DNA from: Ricinus communis
Lineage: Eukaryota; Streptophyta; Magnoliopsida; Malpighiales; Euphorbiaceae
Direction: 5' to 3'
Length of the DNA: 64,000 nucleotides
Assembly (NCBI RefSeq): GCF_019578655.1
Contig: NC_063261.1
Span: 21,949,626-22,013,625 of the forward strand
Shown here: positions 35,855 to 48,885 of the stretch, one piece after another
Layout: each line of letters starts with the position of its first letter
How positions within the stretch are numbered: the first letter of the stretch is position 1
Notes under the pieces: generated by a model
Databases searched by the model: none
Told to the model about the DNA's origin: nothing
The model's input: the letters and a program-made list of their open reading frames with translations, nothing else
Translations under genes and position numbers: made by a program

Positions 35855-38800
35855 TTATACAAACTCAAACTTCATTAGAAGCCTTGCATTGTTCAGCTTT
35901 TCTCCTTTCTTATCATGAAGGGGTACTGATCGAATCCCTGGTCTTAGTTCTGAGACAGGCAAACATGTCTGCCCACCGAAGTCATCCTTTTCGGACATGT
36001 CATATTCTCGTACTTCAACCCTCAGCAAAGCTAGCTCGGGAACTGTCAAGGGGAATGCGAACTCCTCGTTCCAAGCAGGAGCCCAGTTGTCCTCGATTAT
36101 TTTCGTTTTTCTCTTGGCATCATCAGCTGGTACCCCAACAATGTAAAGCTGCATACAGATTCATAAGTATGGAGACAAAGATGAGCTCAAAAATGTTTCA
36201 AGAAGAACCATAAGTCATTGATATTGAAGCTGACATGTAATTAATAGAATAATGCAATACCAGAATTGTTGGATTGTGTTTTTAGTAGATAATGAACATG
36301 TATGGAGATTACATGTGCTTTCTAGTAGTAAAGAACCAAAAATGCAGTAACTGAACAGATTCAGGTGACACTGTAACATGTCGAGAAGTCCATTTCTTAC
36401 GTTGCCATCCTTTACTTGGATCAGTCTGACTAACCTTTGTGTAGAAGTCTGGTGGTGAGTAGGAATCAAAGTGTGTGTGGCTAAAATCCAACCGCCATCC
36501 ATCACCCAAATATACTTTTACCTATTAATTGATATATATAGATGCTCTTAGGAGCCAGAAGAGGTCATAATTAGGCAAATGAAACTGAGTTTTCAAGCTA
36601 AAGTAATATGCTAACCTTTAATGTCTTAATCACTGATAATGTTCTTTTAGGATCAAACAACTCCTCGTCTTTCTGCATTAGAAAATCAGGCTTTTTCAGG
36701 TAACCACACCCTCCATTCCCCCTAAACATCCCATGCATCAACCAAAGTGATTTGCCGTACCCCTGTTCAAGGAAAACAACCATGTTAGAAAGAGTTTTGC
36801 ACGCATGTATAAAGCCATTACAACCATAAAAGAATAGCAAATTAGAACATCCTAGTTGTCCAAAAATGAAAATATGAAAGCCTGGGAAAACAAATCAACA
36901 AAAGCACGTAAAATATAAAGGGTTTTAACTTTTGATTGCCTAATTAATGAAAGGAGGACCCTTTCGAACCTGCATGTTAAATGCAATCATCTGTGCTCCA
37001 TGCATCCACCCAATTATAGGCTCGTAATTGGAGGAGGTGATCCGTGTTCCTTTAGGATATACTCTCAGAATATTCTCCTGTGTAAATCTGAAGAATATAA
37101 TTAGAATATATCGGCTATTTGCTGGACGGTAGCAATAAAAACTTCTTTCAGGTTTCTACCAACAACAAGCATCCAATATATACCTCACTAAATCCATTCC
37201 ATGAGTTGTGGCAGCCTTCTCAAGCTCCTGTTCGCTCAAACTTAGTCGTCTAACTTTATTAGCTGCAACTTTGATTGCATCCTTTAAGGCACCCTTTGGC
37301 TTCCCAGCGTGGATTGTAATTAGACGTTTGTATTCAGGGGATGCAAGGTTTCCTGATTTATTGTCACAGTCTTCATCATCTTGATCACTATCACTCTGAA
37401 GTTCATGAAAAGATCAAACAAGCATCTTCAACGTCAAAGTTTTTTAATGAGAATAGATTCTTTTCTTGCTTACCCTATGGTCAGCTTCTGCCTCAGCTTC
37501 TTCTTCTTCTTCAGATGAATTCCTGCCGTGTGGTGAGCGAGTTTCCTTCATCTTGATACTACTGATACCGCTAGATTCAAGGTATTCTTTTGGTGGTTTG
37601 GTTGAAATCATTATCCGATGTTTTAAAGATTCTGGTGAAAGGAATTGGACTAAGCCATCTGACTCAGGATAATACAGCGTGTCTCCAAATATTTGTGTAA
37701 GCATCTGCGAGAAACAGAATAAAAAAACAAGGTTACAAGTAAAGACATAGCAAAGATGCTTGTTAAATAAAAATCCAGATCCTTGAAAATAAATTAAAAA
37801 GCTAACCTCTGCAACTTTTGCTTGTTGCTCTGCCATGAGGTGGTCTTCTAAAGTAATAATGACAGGGTATGGAGAACTGACAAAAGCATAGTCTCTTATG
37901 GACTTCAGACATTTGATAAGTGGCACTGGAGTTGTCAGGGTCCTAATGGATAAAATCAGGAATTCCTTTAGAAGAATTATAGCTAGCAGAATTTGTCTAT
38001 GATGTTCCTACAATGAATTTCACCAAAAAATGCTATTCTGAGAATCAGAGAATCAATGCATACCTCCCGTGAAGAACAAGAACCTCATCTTTTGTAGAAC
38101 CTGGCCACAAATCTAGTTCAATTACTCTCACACCTCTTTGCAGAGCCTTTACAATAGGGACCTCGCTACAATCACTGCTCAACTGATTCCCAGTCAGATA
38201 GGAATTATGTCCTGTATATATGAAATAATGTGACAATGGAGCAGTCATATCATGGTGTACCTGGAATGAAATATAATTTGTCAAGGGAAAACATGACAGT
38301 ACATAGTCCCCATACAAAATTCTTCAGAACATATCTGTAGAGAAAAACATACAAAGTCTAGCCACCTAACACAGAAGAGAGACACTAATTCACATGCAAA
38401 TTATGAAAAATTACCAAAGATACAGACTGTTTAATGCTTCTATAAGCAATCCGGCCATATCAACTTCTTAACATAAAACATGACAAGTCTAAATACTACA
38501 TGAATATTATTAATTAGATAACCTTTAAAGATCATATTCATTAGCTCAATTGATACGAGAACTTTGTTGAGTACAAACAAATCCTTAATCTGACAATTTG
38601 AGTAAGTTCTCAAGTTTGAGTCATCTTCTCCCGGTTTTAAACAGAAAAGAAAAAGAAATTAAGACTTAAATCCTATGCTGCTGGACCTCAACTACATTTC
38701 CAGGAAACCCCACCATTTTGCGCCAATCCATAACTATCCTACATGTTCCACTCAAAGCCAATGAACCCACCAATGAAATCAAGCAATAAACCACGTTACC

Positions 38801-39337
38801 AACATTTAATCCAAAATTAACAAAAAGAAAAACCATCAAATCATGAAATTTTACAATATGAGTAAATTAGGCATGTATTAGCATTAATCAGGACAAGAAT
38901 TTGATTTCTCCAGCTCAATATTTGAAAATACAAAGAGGGAAAAAAGAGTTGACCTGAGGAATGATAGGACCATTGATATCATCAAAAAGCAAGAAATGGA
39001 AAAAATCATCAAGATTAAGACCATATCTAGTGTACTTAGTTATATGATGTCTTTTATTAATAACATCTTCAACAATCCTTTGAGCGTCAGCTAAGGTACA
39101 GTCCACCAAATCCTGATGTAAAACCAAGAACCTGCGAAACTGATCGGGACTCATATGACGTTCACCATAAGAAAACTTTGCAAAAACTTCTTTAACATCA
39201 TTAGGTGGCTCAGCTTCTGTAATCTTGAATTTTCTATTGAAAAGATTGAACATTTTGTAATTGTAACTACCCAGTTCATATTTTGACGGTGGCTCTGGTA
39301 ATTTCTTGAATTTACGTTCTTTCCTGTAGCTTCCCAT
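35855..39337 (-). CDS. PLC6: Phosphoinositide-specific phospholipase C, PLC6-like
   Basis: Second PI-PLC, same activity class as its neighbour. Nine exons: 39337-38954, 38260-38064, 37942-37807, 37704-37474, 37395-37184, 37087-36970, 36762-36616, 36521-36435, 36148-35855, giving 601 residues. The N-terminus is longer than in the PLC2 type and contains [16 protein letters not shown], the feature that points to PLC6. EF-hand-like region, X domain ([29 protein letters not shown]), a Glu-rich linker ([13 protein letters not shown]), Y domain ([33 protein letters not shown]) and C2 domain are all present. Catalytic histidines are conserved. It has the same orientation and the same exon phases as the PLC2-like gene about 5 kb away, so the two form an old tandem pair. 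The start is the first ATG in frame. Confidence 0.94.
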
Positions 39338-40656
39338 ATTTTGATCTTGTTCTTGGGTTTCTCTTTCTATCAGAGAAAGAGAGAGATGGTGAGAATAGAG
39401 AGAGACAGAGAGAGGGAGAGATTCAGGAGTTCCTGGAAATGTGGAGAATTTGAAGCGGGATTGTTAGAGAAGAGCCATATGAAAATAAAACGACTTAAAC
39501 GGCTATTTGTCCTGTTAATAGTTTGTCGTTTTCTTCTTTTCTTTTTTAATTATTTGTTTTAAACAATTTTTTCCTTTGGCAAAAGGTGAGAAAAACCCCC
39601 TCATCTATTATCGTCATTTTTATCTTCAATTAGCTCTTAATCTTTTTGAAAATGTTGAAGAAAATAAACAGTTAAAAGACGGTTTAGTATTCTGATAATA
39701 GTAGAGTTTTTTATATGGTGACTTTATTTAAATATTATCCATTAAATTTTATAAATAAAAATCACCAGTAATCTGTTGAATCCTCCATATTTTATTTTTA
39801 CTATATTAAGTTTTATTAATTGTAAAAATATATATGATGTTATTAATATTTATGAAATTTAATATTTTATAAAGAATTAATAAATATATGAAAAATATTA
39901 AATATTTTTATAATTAAAAAATATATTACTAAATTATAAAAAATGATAAGTGTTTTTAGATATGCTCGGCCTGATCTTTTTGATTTTGTTGATCCTGAAG
40001 GTGATAATTATCATTTTGGAGTTTTAATTGAAGAGATTAATTCTGAGAACGGAGAAAGTAAAACAGTAAACAATCTCGGAGGCAAAGCCTTTTCCAGACA
40101 GTAACCTAGAACTGGTTGGTGCTCCATTGCTGATTCTTATTTATCTACCTTTCACTCAACTTGAATGAAGATCAGAGTAGTTCTTCATGGCACGCACCAT
40201 ACTCCCATAAAAGTAACTGCCTACTCATTCTTCAAGGCTTTGTTAGTTAGATATAAATCTTGTGAAAGAGTTTCTTTAAATCGAATTCATGCAAAAATCA
40301 TGTCACTTCTGACATGATTTCTTTTCTTTTAAAATGCTGCCATTTCTTTCTTTCTTTCTTTTCCTTTTAAATTAAGTTGAAAATTGAATTCTAGCAGCTA
40401 TCAGGTTTTCAAGCATGATAATTTAATCTGAATTCTTGCATTTTTAAGACCTTCCAAAGTCCAAATTTGAGCTTTTATATTTTAATTGTTCAAAAATAAT
40501 AATAATTTTATCAAGGAATATATTTAAAAGTAAATAAAATATACCCCATAAGCTTTTAACCAGTCCTGAAAGGAAAGCTCCGTTTTCATTCTTTCACTTC
40601 ACTGTTCTTCTTTTATTCAGGGCGAACTCAAAACACCAAAGAAAAACATATAATCC
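39338..40656. other. Divergent promoter spacer between PLC6 and the cyclophilin gene
   Basis: Holds the 5' ends of two divergent genes. GA-rich sequence at about 39366-39425 is probably PLC6 5' UTR. A 53-codon open frame (39943-40104, +) stands out against AT-rich flanks but matches nothing I know. CT-rich sequence at about 40330-40370 and 40590-40620 is probably cyclophilin promoter or 5' UTR. Confidence 0.45.
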
Positions 40657-42793
40657 ATGGCCACAACCACACGATTGATCTCAATTGCTCTCTTATGGAT
40701 CCTCGTTCTCTTTGGAACTCTTGCTTTTATTCAGGCATGATCTGCACTTCTGTTTGTTTCTCAAGAAAATTGAAATAGCAAAATTGCACAACCAGTTTTT
40801 TTTTCTTTTCTTGGTTAACAAAGTTGAAATCTTTCTTTTCTTTTCCTTTTAAATTGGGTTTATTAAGAGTGCTCCTTTTTGTTACCAGAATCGATTAAGT
40901 GATGGTGGGGTCTCATCAGATTCCAAGGTTATTGATACCAAACTCAGTGAGGTTTTTCTTTATCTTTCTTTCTTGTTTTTAATTATTGTTTTCAATTACT
41001 AAATTAAGACTCAACAGAGAAATGTAAGATACCTCTTTGTTTGATTGCCCAGAAACAACAGAGCTCAGAGGAAGATTTGGAAGTAGTAACCCACAAAGTT
41101 TACTTCGATATTGAGATTGGTGGAAGGTCAATGGGTATGCTTTCTTAATTAGCTAGCTGAAAAATTACTGATTTCTTATGAAAAAAAAGAACTGTGCGTA
41201 TGTATATCAATTATTGGGTTTTTGGATTTTCTTCGTGCCTCTTTTTCTTTCTCTGAAAAATGTTTATATCAGCAATTTCAGTATTACTGTAAGTAATAAG
41301 GTTGCACTTCTCCATCTAACAAGATCTAGAACTTTATGGTGGGTGGTTGGTCTTACCGCAAAGTACTAATTCAAAGAACAATAACATCTTTATAGTGGGT
41401 AAAAAAGGTGATTTTTGTTTTGCTTGTTTTTAAGTTAATGTGCTGAAATTATTAAGAGGATAAGTTCGGATATTGTTACTGGATTGTTCTTCGTGTTCTT
41501 TCAATGTGACCTGATATTGACTTGCTAGTTAAGATCTGTATACACCATTTATTACATGAATCATTCTCTCATATGTTCTACATTTGTTTACACTCTTTAG
41601 ATCTTTCTTGCAATGTTCATGACTTCCCTTACTTTCAGGTCGCATTGTAATGGGTCTCTTTGGTAAAACAGTTCCTAAGACTGTAGGTATGGAATCCAAG
41701 TTCACGGGGAATGCTATCTCATCTCTTTCTTGGATGTATTCTTATTCTAAATACTATCTGCTTGTTTTTTGTTGCAGAAAATTTTCGAGCACTTTGCACG
41801 GGTAGCCAAGTAACTTTTGCCCCCTTCTTTTATGCAAATTTCATTCCGGTAGCTGCAGTTTCGTTCTGTGCACTAAAAATTAGATTAGCCATCAGAGCAA
41901 GACTAAATTTGAGATATGAATGAAATGAAATTAAGTACTTTTCTTTTCATCTGCTCTTAAGTCTGGGAGCAGATATATGATTCACGATATTGATTTTATT
42001 AGGAATCATCAGCACAATAAAAGCATTCTTTTAGAATTACACTGCTCAATCATGCTAGAGGACTAAGAGGAGTAATGGCCCTGACCTTGTTGCTGAATTG
42101 CAGCACTGATATAGGCTTGAAAATTCTACTTATACATCTTATATATGGTGAAATCCTGTCGTCATAGGGGAGAAAGGAATGGGAAAGAGTGGGAAGCCTC
42201 TCCACTACAAAGGGAGCACATTTCACAGGATTATTCCTAGCTTTATGATCCAGGGAGGTGATTTTACACGCGGTGATGGCCGAGGCGGAGAGTCAATCTA
42301 TGGTGAGAAGTTTGCTGATGAAAACTTTAAGCTGAAGCATACTGAACCAGGTAAGCTGGAACTTGGAAGTTCTCTCAGGTGTTTTATAATTTGTGGGAAA
42401 TATATTGTCTTAAAGAGGCATTACTAATAATGTAATCTCAAATTCCAACAACAGGACTTCTATCAATGGCAAATGCTGGGCAAGATACCAATGGATCACA
42501 ATTCTTTATCACTACTGTAATGACCAGCTGGTAAGCATTTTGGCAGTTGCTACTTAATGTGGTCATAAATGGGTTAAAAAGTGTATTTGTGGCCCTGTTG
42601 TTGATGTTTTCCTGAATTCATGTGCAAGCACTTTGTTCACTTTTTTCTTGAAAGGTTGGATGGCCACCATGTGGTGTTTGGCAAGGTGCTTTCTGGCATG
42701 GATGTTGTTTACAAGATTGAAGGTGAAGGAAGTGAGAACGGAATACCTAAAAGAAAAGTTGTCATATTAGACAGTGGTGAAATGCCTTTGTGA
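40657..42793 (+). CDS. CYP21-2: Cyclophilin-type peptidyl-prolyl cis-trans isomerase, CYP21-2-like
   Basis: Catalyses cis-trans isomerisation of peptidyl-proline bonds and helps protein folding. Eight exons: 40657-40734, 40889-40951, 41053-41134, 41639-41686, 41778-41801, 42168-42350, 42455-42530, 42655-42793, giving 230 residues. The first exon encodes a hydrophobic N-terminal segment ([19 protein letters not shown]), a signal peptide or anchor that indicates the secretory pathway. The isomerase domain begins at [19 protein letters not shown]. Active-site residues are visible: Arg, Phe and Gln in [24 protein letters not shown], and Trp and His in [11 protein letters not shown]. The first intron uses a GC donor (CAG|GCATGA), since reading through meets TGA at once and no GT donor fits. 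CYP21-2 is my best family match; other secretory cyclophilins such as CYP20-1 are possible. Confidence 0.92.
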
Positions 42794-44498
42794 CAACTGA
42801 GAATCCTTACTGTCAAACTCTGTCTCTCTTGCTCGCTCTTGTGAACACTCATTGCACAGAAAAACAGATTTGCATATTCACTGTTGTAATGCCTTATTTC
42901 CACCTTGGCGGGTTCCAAGATTTTTTCACTAGGTTTAGCAAGACTTTTAGTAGAACATGGTTAATTTCTTGTAAGCACGCTCCTATGAATTGTTATTGGA
43001 AGTACTTTTGATGCGATTGTGCTACTTACCATACTATCATGACTTCCCAGATTCCTTGTGTATTTTTAGTGAAGAATCATATAAATGAGGATTAAGTACA
43101 GAGCTAATCACTCAGTATTGATTGCCAGAGAGTTCTTTTTTTCTTAAGACGAATTGATCGCCACTGGTATTAATAATGCTTTAGAATACAGAGAGTTGGA
43201 TTCATACAATACACGAGACTTTATAAGATTCATGTTCATGGGTAAGCTCATATCTTGCCTCAAATCATATTTTTATGCTACGCATTCATTCAATATTTTA
43301 AGTTGTCAATTAAGCTACTGAAATAAGTTGTTTGCACTCCCCAAAAACAGGACTAATGCCAATGACAAATATTGTAACACTGATGATTACAGTTCATTAA
43401 CAGAAAATGAAGAGACATCAGTAACAGAAACTGAAGCAAATGTTCTTCTCAGCAGGGTAAAGGCATCAGCAATTAACAGTGAAAAGATGGCACTTCCTAC
43501 AATTTATGTTTGATCGGTAAGCCATCAATCTTATCTTAGAAGAAACTAGACCATAAAATAGTGTTTTGTACTCTGGCAAAACATACCATCTTTGTCCAAA
43601 AATGGAAGGAAAAAGGAGATTAGACGCTCATGATTAAAGGGTTTCTACAGAGCAAAAAGCCTGTAAGACGGATGAAACCCTTTCATAACTGGAAACTCAG
43701 TATATCTATGTAGTAGTGTTAATATCAATAAAAAGACGATTGACCAAATGAAGTGATTAGGAAACTGAAACATTATCGAAAATCTTCATACTTAATCTAG
43801 TGCAGACCAACTTGAGACACTATTAGAACAAGTCCAAATGAGAAACTGAAACATACATATGCAAATCCAAAGTACTGAAAATAGACTACTAAATTCTGCT
43901 TCTTGGAAACAGAACTCCCGAGTATATATGAAATTTGATGAAATTATGTCAAGCCTAAAAGTTAAAGAAAGACTGTGAAAGCAGCATATGACTTCCTCGT
44001 AGAACTCGATTGAAGGAAAACAAAAACCAGCACTAGACGGTTCCACAGGGCATCATGCTAACACATCTGCAGGATTCCAAAATCAATCCCCATCTTATAT
44101 AAGCAACAGTCTCCTCATCTAAATCTTAAAGCACACCACTCCTAAGAATTTAATTCACTGTAGTGACAGCAAAGTCTAAAACGCAAGCACTCAAATGAAT
44201 TAGTCAATTCTTATGTTTCAAAAATACCATACTTGCTAGTATTCAAGCTTATTTTGAAAGAATGAACCATATTTGCAAAAGACTAAATCCCTTCAAAATT
44301 TACACTCAACTAATTCAAAATCTTCTCTTTAAGTAGGGTTCAAGCCACTAAAATGATAAAGTCACCTCATTTCAATCACACAAATTGAATAAACACATAA
44401 ATAAACATTTATTTATTAATTTATAACTTGCAAATTACATAGCCAATTATGAAACTGAAAACACACACAGTGGTAATAATAACAATAACAGGTGAAAT
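42794..44498. other. Spacer between cyclophilin and ELF4, with possible short exon remnants
   Basis: The first 250 bases are probably cyclophilin 3' UTR. At about 43148-43245 and 43351-43513 two short open stretches occur. The second is preceded by an acceptor-like sequence (CCCCAAAAACAG) and ends in TGA. Together they could be a small remnant gene, but I recognise no family. The remainder shows nothing. Confidence 0.35.
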
Positions 44499-44912
44499 TC
44501 AACTTCTGCCGCTGCTATTAGAACCATTACCGCTGCCATTACCGTTACGGTGCTGATGGTAAGAACTAGAGAAATTAGAATTCAAATCAGAATAAAGAGA
44601 AACAACTTTAGAAATATTACCATTAAGTTCTTGAATTAAAGCAACGTTCTTGACCATGTTATCAGGAATTCTTGACTGATGGTTTTCATTAACTTGCTGG
44701 ATCAAACTTCGGTTCCTGTCTAAAACTGATTGTACTTGTCTGAATGTTGTGTTAAATGTTGACCAAACTTGTGGGTCTCCAGCTTCTTCTTCGTCGTCGT
44801 CTTCGTTATGGTGACGGTTGTTCTTGTGACGACGCTTTGAGTTTGAGGTTGCGTTGTTGTCCATAGTTGAATCTTTGCCGGCGGTTGAGATTGACCCGAA
44901 TGATGAGGTCAT
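44499..44912 (-). CDS. ELF4: EARLY FLOWERING 4 (ELF4) circadian clock protein
   Basis: Single-exon gene of 137 residues. ELF4 is a small nuclear protein that joins ELF3 and LUX in the Evening Complex of the plant circadian clock and represses morning and growth genes at night. The conserved ELF4 domain (DUF1313) is seen from about residue 46: DPQVWSTFNTTFRQVQSVLDR, then NRSLIQQVNENHQSR, NMVKNVALIQELNGNIS and KVVSLYSDLN. It forms an alpha-helical pair. Ahead of it are a Ser/Asn-rich start and a basic-acidic stretch (SKRRHKNNRHHNEDDDEEE), a likely nuclear localisation signal. The tail is Asn/Gly/Ser-rich. Lack of introns and size fit ELF4. A close ELF4-like (EFL) paralogue is possible, but the FRQVQSVLDRNR form and the ATH9-type neighbour favour ELF4. 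Confidence 0.94.
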   Translation of the reverse strand: MTSSFGSISTAGKDSTMDNNATSNSKRRHKNNRHHNEDDDEEEAGDPQVWSTFNTTFRQVQSVLDRNRSLIQQVNENHQSRIPDNMVKNVALIQELNGNISKVVSLYSDLNSNFSSSYHQHRNGNGSGNGSNSSGRS

Positions 44913-47900
44913 ATGGTGGTAATAAAATTACTTTGATCCGACATTACTGTCTCTAATGTTTTTTTTTTTCCTATGGGTTTGTGTTTTTGAGTTGAGAGAA
45001 GTCTTAGCGGTGGTGGTCATATATAGGCCTCGTTTTTTTTTGTTTTTTTTCTTTTGATTACGCGACTTCTGGGAGCGTGTATAACACCACTTGTGGATAA
45101 CTATCTTCTTTTTCTCATATAAGAGTTGCCCACACCTGAATAATTATTTTCCTTTAAAAAACTAAATTTATTATAGTAATATTGTATATAAAAATAGTTT
45201 TTATATAATAATAAAAAATTATAGTGAAATTTAAGCCAGTTGTAAATATAGATAAATTTTATATTGTAATAAATTATAAAATTATAAATTTTATTTTAAA
45301 AATATATTTTTACATAAAAATATTTATATATTTATTTTCGAAAATATATATTATAATTTATTTTATTTATTGTATTGTATTATTATTTTTACCAATTTTA
45401 TTGTATAATATAATAAAATATTATTATATGTTATCTCTTATTGTTATCATTTTATTAAAAATATTAAGTATTAAATAAAAGAAATTAGTACTGAAATTTC
45501 TGTCATGTTATAATTTTCTCATAATCATAAATTTTATTTTACCCCCAAGTATATAATTACAAGGTAATTTTGCTATATTTAGAAATTACTTCTTAAAAAT
45601 ATTAATTTTAAATTTCAGAACTTATTATTATCATATTTTCAATAATTTGTGAATAATTGATTAGATTTTTCTTTTAAATTATAATAGAGATTACATTTTA
45701 AAAATAGGCGAAAAAATATCAAGTCATTATCAAGGCTAATGCCACAATAAAATTATGGTGTAAATTAAATGTCTTTGAAATTTTGAAATTTTATTATAAC
45801 TAGTACATGTTAATTTAAATTTATTAATTAAAATAACTAATTAATATTATCCTATTAATCATTATTTTCACGTGGAAAGATAAATATACATAAAAAGAAA
45901 AAAGTATATGAGTGTATATATTTGTTTGTGGAATTTTTAGTTTTTATTTTTTTAAGATTCATTGTAAAAAGTACAATTTTTATAATTTTATACAAATTTT
46001 ACGATTTAATTACAATTCTTTTGGAAATTTTTTTTTGCAATTTGATGTACCATAATTATTTGAAGTAACTACCTAGGATCTAAGAAGACTTAAAAACAGT
46101 ATAATACAACACAAAAAAAGGTATTATTTTACAAACTTTTCTATCTATAATCCATTTAATTTGAATAATTATTTGTATATTTGAAGAAATTACTTTATAA
46201 ATTTTAACTGGATAAATATTTTTAGATTTATTTCTAAAATTTGAAAGTAAAAAAAAAATGAAGATTTTATTAATTTTAACTTTTATTGTACCTTTATATA
46301 GTGCTTAAATATTATTACAATGAAGAACTATCATATTATACTTTCTAGTGTGGCATATTCTGAAATTTGACTATTTAATTATCGAGCATAACATGAAATA
46401 TTTTTTTCACTAGTAACAAATATAATTATTGAAGGTATGGACTTTTCAAACATTTGATTTAGGCAAATATATAAACAAATATTTAAATCAAGAAATAGAA
46501 TATGTGATGGTGCAAGTAAATCACACGCGCTAAAGGTGCGAATGGAGAAGGAATGAAGAGAAAATATCTGATGGTGGAGCTGAATGAAGTGGAAGAAAGA
46601 TATGAGGAAAGTATGCCACGCCAACAAAAAGTGCATGTTCTTTTTTCCTTGTCAGTGTCGGATATTTACTGGAAAATAAATATCTTCAAAAATATCAAAG
46701 TGCTGCTCTGTACTTCCTTCCTTCTATTTTCTATTTTAATTCATTTTCTTCTTTCTTTCTTTTGCAGAATCTTTTCCACTTAAAAAGTTTCTTTTTCTTT
46801 TCTGTTTTTCAATATTTTTATAAATTCTTAATTACTAAAGAATATTCCTTTGCCCAAAGGTGAATCCCAAAGATGATTTGTTCTTCTAGAAAAGTGAGGT
46901 TATATTTCAAGATTTACATAAACTAATAAACAAGAATTTAAATTAATTATTGAGTTTTTTAGTGAGTTTTAAAGTATTATAGATATTAAAAATGTAATAA
47001 TTTTTTATATTTCATATCCTTTATAGAAAAGTATTTTCAAAATATATAACCAAAACCCATCTTTTATATAATTTTGTTAACATAACTATACAACAGAAAA
47101 TAAATAATTTTTGTTCAAAATATAGAAAAATATTTTCTGCCAATTAAACAGAGTCTAGATCACATCTACTTTTCCAAGCCAATAAAAGGCATCAAAATTC
47201 ACAAGAATCACTAAATAGAGATATTTCTTGTCCCATTAAAGTAAAAAAAGGAAGAATCTCAAGAAGTTCCATTTCTAGATATTTTGACACATAATATAAG
47301 ATTCTATGCACAAATTTATTTTTAAAAAATATTGCATTATTTTAAAGAAAAAAAAAGACGAATATTTCTAAGTTCCAATGAATAGAAAAAATATATTATC
47401 AGAGTATAAAGAGATGACTACTCTCTTATTGAATCGAAATAATCTATGGACTATTAGATTTTTAATTTTTTTCTAAAAGAAAATATTTATTTAAAATTTT
47501 AATAGTACAAAAATACCAGTTAAAGCTAAATTCTATGAGTTAAACAGGTGAAGTTTAGTGGGCTTTCTACCTTTATTTGCCTTTCATTTAATTGAGATAA
47601 CCTCACATTGTTTAGTTAATTATAAGCTAATTATCAATTTCAAAAAAAAGAGAAAACCAAATTATAAGCTGTGTGAAAAGTGTACGTATTAAGAAAGCGA
47701 GGAAAAGAAATAAATAAAAGCTAGTTCATGAAAGGCGATGAATTATTACTTCTTTTTCTTTTCTTTAGAAAGAAACACGAGAGAAAAGAGATCAGAAGCA
47801 ACTTCATTCAATCATTCATCATCATCTTATCACATAATCCAGGAGGCATTTCGTGATGCAGGTTTGTTGCTTGGTGGAATCTATCAAAATTGGCTGCTCA

Positions 47901-48885
47901 TCACATTGAAGAGCTTAGCTGTTTCATGCAGCAAGTTGTTTGCTTTGCATGTGCTGCAAGAATTTCTATCACCAAAGATATGTCAATCTGAACCAAAGCG
48001 TCAAAGAGGATATTATGATTGTAAAAGGAAATCCAACCAAATAATAAACTGCATTTGAGGTCTCATGAAGCTCATTATCAAGGCTAAACTCCATGGATGA
48101 TGCTTGAGGCACTAGCTTTCGCTGCATTATCCATGGCAGTAGATTATTATCTAAATCGATCACTTTCTATTGAGTTCATCACTACAACTTAATAAAGACA
48201 CCAACTTTATACGTGATATCAATAATCCATCCTTGATTCGGATGTTCATTGCGGTAATCCATCCTTGATTCGGATGTTCATCCAAGTAAAACGGACAATG
48301 AACAATTGCAAAACTACATGCCAAATCAGGAAAGAAAGAACCAGAAACTGACGGTTATAAAAAGCAAGTTCTTTTTACATGCTGCCATACACCAAATTGA
48401 AAGAAAGGAACAAAAGGAAAATGGCAGGTACTTGGCTGGTCCAACACAAGGCACGAGAAAGAACACAACGAATAGATAAATATTATGTCAACAGAAAATG
48501 TGCAACAGATGCTAAGAAAAACAAAATCAACTGATTTCCAAGCTCCAGTGACCAGATCCCTTAATTAAGATATACTTGTTCATTTTTCTTTTCCAAAAGA
48601 AAGAATGCTAGTATAGATTGAACATTGATTTCTATTACTAAAATTGAATCGAGCACATGCACATAATATGTTCCAAATGGAAGTCTATACGTAGCTATTT
48701 TAGGAAAATGACATACAAAGTCACTAAAAAGTCTGCTATACAATAGACAATAGCATTGGGATTACTTTTTTTTCCTTTTTTTCTAGTTCTCATTAAATAT
48801 TCTTGTGAAATCAACCCTTGGTGAAGTTGTGGCTGAAACCTCTCTGGCAATGGGAAAAACATAGACATAAAGATAATATGACAAC
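44913..48885. other. AT-rich intergenic region, ELF4 promoter side
   Basis: The bases just right of 44912 are the ELF4 promoter and 5' UTR. The rest is strongly AT-rich. A 106-codon frame at 47738-48058 (+) has low-complexity ends and no family signature, so I do not call it a gene. A 27-base sequence beginning TAATCCATCCTTGATTCGG is duplicated at 48223 and 48255. The last 300 bases are probably 3' UTR of the esterase gene. Confidence 0.5.

Noticed and set aside
45224..45478. 84-codon Ile/Tyr-rich frame
   Set aside because: Pure consequence of an AT-rich spacer.
47738..48058. 106-codon frame with a Phe-rich start
   Set aside because: No family signature, no splice partners and low-complexity ends; coding is not supported, though a non-coding transcript is possible.
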